Origin: an uncultured Emergencia sp.
GTDB lineage: Bacteria > Bacillota > Clostridia > Peptostreptococcales > Anaerovoracaceae
Reading direction: 5' to 3'
DNA length: 23,510 bases
Assembly: GCA_937997955.1 (NCBI GenBank)
Contig: CALLDR010000140.1
Location: 1-23,510, forward strand
In this document: piece by piece, positions 19,952 through 23,510 of the stretch
How the letters are laid out: every line of letters starts with the position of its first letter
Position numbering within the stretch: position 1 is the stretch's first letter
The notes under the pieces: model-generated
What the model was told of the DNA's origin: nothing
The model's input: only the letters and a program-made list of their open reading frames with translations
The model's database searches: none
Program-made: the position numbers and the translations under genes

Positions 19952-21846
19952 TATATCGTGAAAACTTGGAGTACCTGACCGGGTACTACGAAAAGATCTA
20001 CCGCAACAACACCTTTACGCCCAATGCGGGAAAGCGTGGAAAGAATCTGGCCAATTATAAGAAGAAACTGAAGATCAGGCTCCGCAAAGTGGTGCGGGAG
20101 AAGCGGCTGCAGCCGGCGGGGCCGGGGCAGGCCAGGGACGCCCACATCCGGGCTGAGGCTCTGTCCAAGGATATCAATACATACGGAACAAAGGCAGACA
20201 AGAAGATCTTTTATGAGCAGATTCGTCTCATGGCGGAGGCGGAGCTGCGTATTTTCATGGGCAGATATCCGGAATTTGAGGGAGCCCTGTCCACGATCTT
20301 CATGGGCGACAAGCAGGTGGACAAGCGGATGCGCAGAATGTCGCTGCTGGACTACTACCAGGACTTTTATCTGGTCAAGGTCATCAAAGGGGATATCTCC
20401 AAGCTGATGCCGGATTCGCCGACCATGCAGTATCCTCAGGCGCGGAACATGAAGCGAAGCTTTATCCTTCACGTGGGGCCGACCAATTCGGGCAAGACCT
20501 ATCAGGCCATCGAGCGGCTGAAGTCGGCGGCCTGCGGGGTCTATCTGGGACCGCTGCGTCTTCTGGCTCTGGAAATTCACGACAAGATGAGCGCCAGCGG
20601 TATCCCCTGCACCATGATCACGGGAGAAGAGGAGATCGTGGAGGACTACGCCCTGGTCACGTCCAGCACCATCGAGATGATGGACGGAAGCAAGCGCTAC
20701 GATATCGCCGTGGTGGACGAGGCCCAGATGCTGGCCGACCCTATGAGAGGCCACAACTGGACCAGGGCCATTCTGGGTCTGTGCGCTGACGAGATCCACG
20801 TGTGCATGGCGCCGGAGGCGGAAGCCGTGGTGAAGAAGCTGATCCGCATGTGCGGCGACCGCTATGAGGTGGTGCGCCACGAGAGAAACACCCGGCTGTC
20901 CTTCCTGCCGGAGCCTTTTGCCCTGGAGGAGGTGGAGGACGGAGACGCTTTGATCGTATTCTCAAAGAAGTCTGTCCTGCGGCTTTCGGCTTTGCTGGAG
21001 GAACGGGGCGTTGCCAGCAGCGTCATCTACGGGAACCTGCCGCCGGCCGCGAGGAAGGAGCAGATCTACCGGTTCATGTCGGGGCAGACGCGGGTGGTGG
21101 TCAGCACGGACGCCATCGGCATGGGAGTCAATCTGCCCATCCGCCGTGTGGTGTTCATGGAGACGGAAAAATACAATGGAAGGGTCATGCGGCCGCTGAA
21201 GCCTGCGGAGGTCCGGCAGATCGCGGGCCGGGCCGGTCGGTACGGCATGTACGAGGCGGGCTATGTGCAGGCGGCGAAGAACATGGCTTTGATCGGGGAC
21301 GCTTTGACGTGTCCGCCGGAGGATCTGCAGTATGTCTACGCCGGTTTCGCTGAAATCCTGCTGGACATTCCGGCGGATATTCCCGCCATTTTCAACACGT
21401 GGGAAAAGATGGGCCGATCCCGGTTCTTCCGCATGATGTCGGTGGAAGAGAGCCTGGCTCGGTACCTGTATCTGGAGAAGGTCATGGAGCGGCGGGGCAG
21501 AGGCACGCGGCTGGCGGACTGCGACAAGCATCAGGTGTACCAGCTGATCTCCTGCCCGTGTGACGCCAGAGAAAGGCCGGTCATGGACCTGCTGGCAGAT
21601 TACATGCGCGCGATCCTGATCAAAGGGCGGACCAGCCTGCAGTTCCCCATGCTGGACGAGGAGAACCCGGAGCTGCAGACCCTGGAAAGCTATTATAAAT
21701 GTCTGGATCTTTATCATCAGGTCAGCCGCCGCTTCGGCTTTCCTTATGAAAAGCACGGTCTGGACGCGACCAAAAAGGTCTGTGTGGAAAGGATCAACGC
21801 CATTTTGACGGCGGATACGGGAAAATCCGCGGCGGCGGACCGATGA
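19948..21846 (+). CDS. Suv3-like superfamily 2 RNA helicase
   Basis: 632 residues. A basic N-terminal region (1-165; ANYKKKLKIRLRKVVREKR) precedes the helicase core: motif I GPTNSGKT (177-184), Ia GPLRLLALEI, II DEAQ (257-260), V TDAIGMGVN (387-395), VI QIAGRAGRYG (424-433). GVYLGPLRLLALEI, CTMITGEE and RGHNWTRAILGL closely match mitochondrial SUV3 helicases, which partner an exoribonuclease in RNA decay. The C-terminal 180 residues resemble the Suv3 C-terminal helical part. The start is GTG 19948, with GGAGGT 8 bases upstream, overlapping the leader ORF stop. RNA turnover or remodelling is the likely role; no nuclease gene is adjacent. It probably shares a transcript with ung. Confidence 0.85.
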   Translation: MIYRENLEYLTGYYEKIYRNNTFTPNAGKRGKNLANYKKKLKIRLRKVVREKRLQPAGPGQARDAHIRAEALSKDINTYGTKADKKIFYEQIRLMAEAELRIFMGRYPEFEGALSTIFMGDKQVDKRMRRMSLLDYYQDFYLVKVIKGDISKLMPDSPTMQYPQARNMKRSFILHVGPTNSGKTYQAIERLKSAACGVYLGPLRLLALEIHDKMSASGIPCTMITGEEEIVEDYALVTSSTIEMMDGSKRYDIAVVDEAQMLADPMRGHNWTRAILGLCADEIHVCMAPEAEAVVKKLIRMCGDRYEVVRHERNTRLSFLPEPFALEEVEDGDALIVFSKKSVLRLSALLEERGVASSVIYGNLPPAARKEQIYRFMSGQTRVVVSTDAIGMGVNLPIRRVVFMETEKYNGRVMRPLKPAEVRQIAGRAGRYGMYEAGYVQAAKNMALIGDALTCPPEDLQYVYAGFAEILLDIPADIPAIFNTWEKMGRSRFFRMMSVEESLARYLYLEKVMERRGRGTRLADCDKHQVYQLISCPCDARERPVMDLLADYMRAILIKGRTSLQFPMLDEENPELQTLESYYKCLDLYHQVSRRFGFPYEKHGLDATKKVCVERINAILTADTGKSAAADR

Positions 21847-21898
21847 GAGGCCAGCGGTTGAAAGTCTGGCAAAGCCTGGCCGGCGTATCAGGACCGGT

Positions 21899-21974
21899 GG
21901 GCGGATCGAGAAATGGTCTGCAGATGAAGGAATTGCGGGCGGATCGAGAACTGGCCGGCAGATGAAGAGCTGGC
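21899..21974 (+). repeat. 38-bp tandem repeat between the helicase and SpoIIM-like genes
   Basis: Two adjacent 38-base units (21899-21936, 21937-21974) both start GGGCGGATCGAGAA and contain GCAGATGAAG, with a handful of differences. They lie in the 154-base gap, which has no gene; ATG 21962 inside the repeat is not the start of the next gene. Confidence 0.75.
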
Positions 21975-22000
21975 AGACGGACGAGGGAGGAAAAGAACTG

Positions 22001-22609
22001 ATGACAGACAAAGCTTTGAGGAAACGACTTTTGCGGACGGCCGTATGGGTAGGCGCCGTTTTTGTGGTACTGACGGCGGTCTTCGCGGTGTATTTCCGCC
22101 AGAACGCGGCGGCGGCAGACGGGCTGATGGCCGCGTATTTGCCGAAGGTCCAGTCCATGACCAATGAGGACGGGTCTCTGTCGGTGCTCCGGCTGCTCCG
22201 AAACAATATCTTCGCCAGCGCCCTCTGCGTCGGGCTGGGGCTGGTGCCGTTCATCTTCTTGCCGGCTTTCAGCGTGCTTTCCAACGCCGTGATGGTCGGG
22301 GCAGTGCTGGGACTGGGCGCGGCCAGCGGGGCCATGCCTGTGGCGAAAACGGTGATCTTTGGGCTGCTGCCTCACGGCATCTTCGAGCTGCCGGCCTTCT
22401 TCCTGTCCATGGCTATGGGGCTGTGTCTGTGCAAACTGCTGAGCCGGAAGCTTTTGGGCAGGGCAAAAGATGAAAAGCTCCTGCCGGTGCTGAACGCTCT
22501 GGCAAAGCTTTTTGTGCTGGGCGTTTTGCCGCTGCTGGCCGTGGCCGCGGTGGTGGAGTGTTTCGTGACGCCGGCCCTGATGGGCTGGGCGGGACTGGGC
22601 GCGGCCTAG
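22001..22609 (+). CDS. SpoIIM-like membrane protein
   Basis: 202 residues with about five membrane helices: 15-35, then around 75-95, 100-125, 130-150 and 170-195. Signature segments RNNIFASALCVGLGLVPF and FGLLPHGIFELPAFFLSMAMG match the stage II sporulation protein M superfamily. In spore formers SpoIIM works with SpoIID and SpoIIP in septal peptidoglycan removal during engulfment; other members are of unknown role. I start at ATG 22001 with GGGAGG about 10 bases upstream; ATG 21962 lacks a ribosome site and lies in the repeat. It precedes an amidase gene, which fits a cell-wall setting, but it may be a non-sporulation paralogue because no spoIIP or spoIID is near. Confidence 0.75.
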   Translation: MTDKALRKRLLRTAVWVGAVFVVLTAVFAVYFRQNAAAADGLMAAYLPKVQSMTNEDGSLSVLRLLRNNIFASALCVGLGLVPFIFLPAFSVLSNAVMVGAVLGLGAASGAMPVAKTVIFGLLPHGIFELPAFFLSMAMGLCLCKLLSRKLLGRAKDEKLLPVLNALAKLFVLGVLPLLAVAAVVECFVTPALMGWAGLGAA

Positions 22610-22639
22610 GGATTGTCTGAAAAGAGGGCGTCTGCACCT

Positions 22640-22667
22640 TTGACGGACTGACGGCATAAGATAGAAG
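22640..22667 (+). promoter_or_regulatory. Putative promoter of the amidase gene
   Basis: TTGACG (22640-22645), 16-base spacer, TAGAAG (22662-22667), 14 bases before the ribosome site GGAGG at 22681. Confidence 0.4.
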
Positions 22668-22691
22668 AGACTAAGAACTTGGAGGATCATT

Positions 22692-23234
22692 ATGCCAAAT
22701 GTATTTTTAAGTCCGTCTACTCAGGAGTACAACCAGTTTGTCAACGGGGGCACGGAGGAATATTACGCGAACCTGATCGCCGACGCCATGGCGCCGTACC
22801 TGCGGGCCAGCGGCATCGATTTCAGCCGCAACAATCCGGGAGGCACTGTGACGGATTCCATCGCCAGCTCCAACGCGGGAAACTACGATTTCCATCTGGC
22901 GATCCATTCTAACGCGGCGCCGCCGAACCTGGCGGGGACCATTCAGGGGCCAGATGTGTACTACTACAGGGATTCCACAGCGGGCCAGCGGGACGCGGAG
23001 ATCATCGCCAACAACCTGAAGCAGATCTATCCCAACCCGTCTCTGGTAACGACGGTGCCGACCACGACGCTGGCGGAGGTGCGAAGAACCACGGCGCCGA
23101 CGGTGCTGGTGGAAGTGGCTTATCACGACAATATCGACGACGCCAACTGGATCAAAAACAACGTAGACGAGATCGGCCGGAATCTGGCCCTGTCTGTGGC
23201 GGATATCCTGGGCGTACCTTTTGTAGAGGCTTAG
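22692..23234 (+). CDS. N-acetylmuramoyl-L-alanine amidase (Amidase_3 family), cytosolic form
   Basis: 180 residues: one Amidase_3 domain with no signal peptide and no wall-binding domain. Seen: VFLSPSTQEYN at the N-terminus, GTEEYYANLIADAM with a likely zinc-binding Glu22/23, FHLAIHSNAAP with His72 as zinc ligand, and VLVEVAYHDN with the catalytic-type Glu141. The usual first zinc histidine (DPGHGG) is replaced by SPSTQ, a variant known in clostridial and phage-like amidases as far as I recall. The enzyme would cut the bond between muramic acid and the L-Ala stem peptide. With no export signal, release may need lysis, a holin or the mother-cell/spore setting. The start at 22692 follows GGAGG by 6 bases. 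Confidence 0.85.
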   Translation: MPNVFLSPSTQEYNQFVNGGTEEYYANLIADAMAPYLRASGIDFSRNNPGGTVTDSIASSNAGNYDFHLAIHSNAAPPNLAGTIQGPDVYYYRDSTAGQRDAEIIANNLKQIYPNPSLVTTVPTTTLAEVRRTTAPTVLVEVAYHDNIDDANWIKNNVDEIGRNLALSVADILGVPFVEA

Positions 23235-23242
23235 GCGGGCCG

Positions 23243-23317
23243 GGAAAAGACAGACTGGACAAAGACGGACCGAACAAAGATGGGCCGGACAAAGACAGAC
23301 TGAACAAAGACGGACCG
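23243..23317 (+). repeat. 15-bp tandem repeat after the amidase gene
   Basis: Five 15-base units start at 23243, 23258, 23273, 23288 and 23303, alternating between forms such as GACAAAGACGGACCG and AACAAAGACGGACCG. The array begins 9 bases after the amidase stop codon. Confidence 0.8.
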
Positions 23318-23329
23318 ATGATTGATCGG

Positions 23330-23410
23330 GGCTGGAGCTTCGCGGGGCGAGGGCGGCTTTGCTGCTTTACCGCGCTGAGGTTCCGGCCTTTTCTTTTTTG
23401 CCTTCTGCCC
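23330..23410 (+). terminator. Probable terminator after the amidase gene
   Basis: GGCTGGAG (23330-23337) pairs with TTCCGGCC (23391-23398) using two G-T pairs, with an inner GCGG/CCGC stem, followed by TTTTCTTTTTT. The remaining bases to the window end hold no convincing gene. Confidence 0.5.
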
Positions 23411-23510
23411 TTTTGCTCTTTGCTGTGCCGTTTGTCAAGGGCGCGGGCGAGGCCGGATTGATCCCGTGCAAGATGAGTAAGGCTGGCTGTATCTGTCGAT
23501 GGGGAACCCT

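Noticed and set aside
20962..22690. Long minus-strand frames opposite the helicase and SpoIIM-like genes
   Set aside because: Composition is that of GC-rich antisense frames; no start signals or motifs.
23318..23461. ATG frame of 47 codons after the 15-bp array
   Set aside because: No ribosome site, Arg/Phe/Cys-rich translation and it runs through the probable terminator.
23367..23510. Minus-strand frame open from the window edge to TAA at 23367
   Set aside because: Could be the tail of a gene outside the window, but it ends in Lys/Ala-rich low-complexity sequence overlapping the terminator and has no recognisable motif.

Overview
The window looks like chromosomal core and near-core DNA of an anaerobic, probably spore-forming Clostridia-type Firmicute. 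Grounds: strong GGAGG ribosome sites, TTGACA/TATAAT-like promoters, many Clostridia-typical families (YlmH, UPF0210/UPF0237, SpoIIM-like, EtfAB-linked lactate dehydrogenase, a ferredoxin-tailed aldo/keto reductase) and a manganese (yybP-ykoY) riboswitch. Genus cannot be read from the sequence. There is no phage, transposon, CRISPR array, rRNA or tRNA.

Layout. 1-94: tail of a class I/II aminotransferase. 187-1599: YjiH-type gate-domain membrane protein, closed by a terminator. 1717-5998: a FadR-type GntR regulator, divergent from etfB-etfA-FAD lactate/glycolate dehydrogenase, the arrangement of the electron-bifurcating lactate dehydrogenase module. A perfect GntR-type operator sits on the operon's transcription start. 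6067-8853 (minus): P-type cation ATPase with promoter, yybP-ykoY aptamer and an overlapping terminator, so it is probably a Mn2+-induced exporter. 8883-9883 (minus): DUF2089 regulator plus SHOCT-like protein, promoter to terminator. 10079-11516 (plus): YlmH S4 protein and a small coiled-coil protein. 11607-13742 (minus): aldo/keto reductase and D-cysteine desulfhydrase-family enzyme. 13932-17572 (minus): DUF6873-like protein, Elp3-like radical SAM protein, ACT protein, UPF0210 (PFL family) protein, with an ATGA overlap between the second and third. 17687-23234 (plus): MATE transporter, uracil-DNA glycosylase, a 19-codon leader ORF overlapping a Suv3-like RNA helicase, a SpoIIM-like membrane protein and an N-acetylmuramoyl-L-alanine amidase.

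Three things stand out. First, the regulatory layer is readable: the riboswitch with mutually exclusive terminator, the GntR operator, and a leader peptide coupled to the helicase. Second, many intergenic gaps carry their own short tandem repeat with a different period and unrelated sequence (13, 14, 15, 18, 38 and 62 bp among others), as if spacers grow by local duplication. Third, the 62-bp repeat ahead of the radical SAM gene keeps its inverted arms and loop symmetry while its loop sequence has changed. No wholly new multi-gene system is evident; the leader-ORF/Suv3 helicase pair and the 62-bp repeat are the best candidates for undescribed biology.
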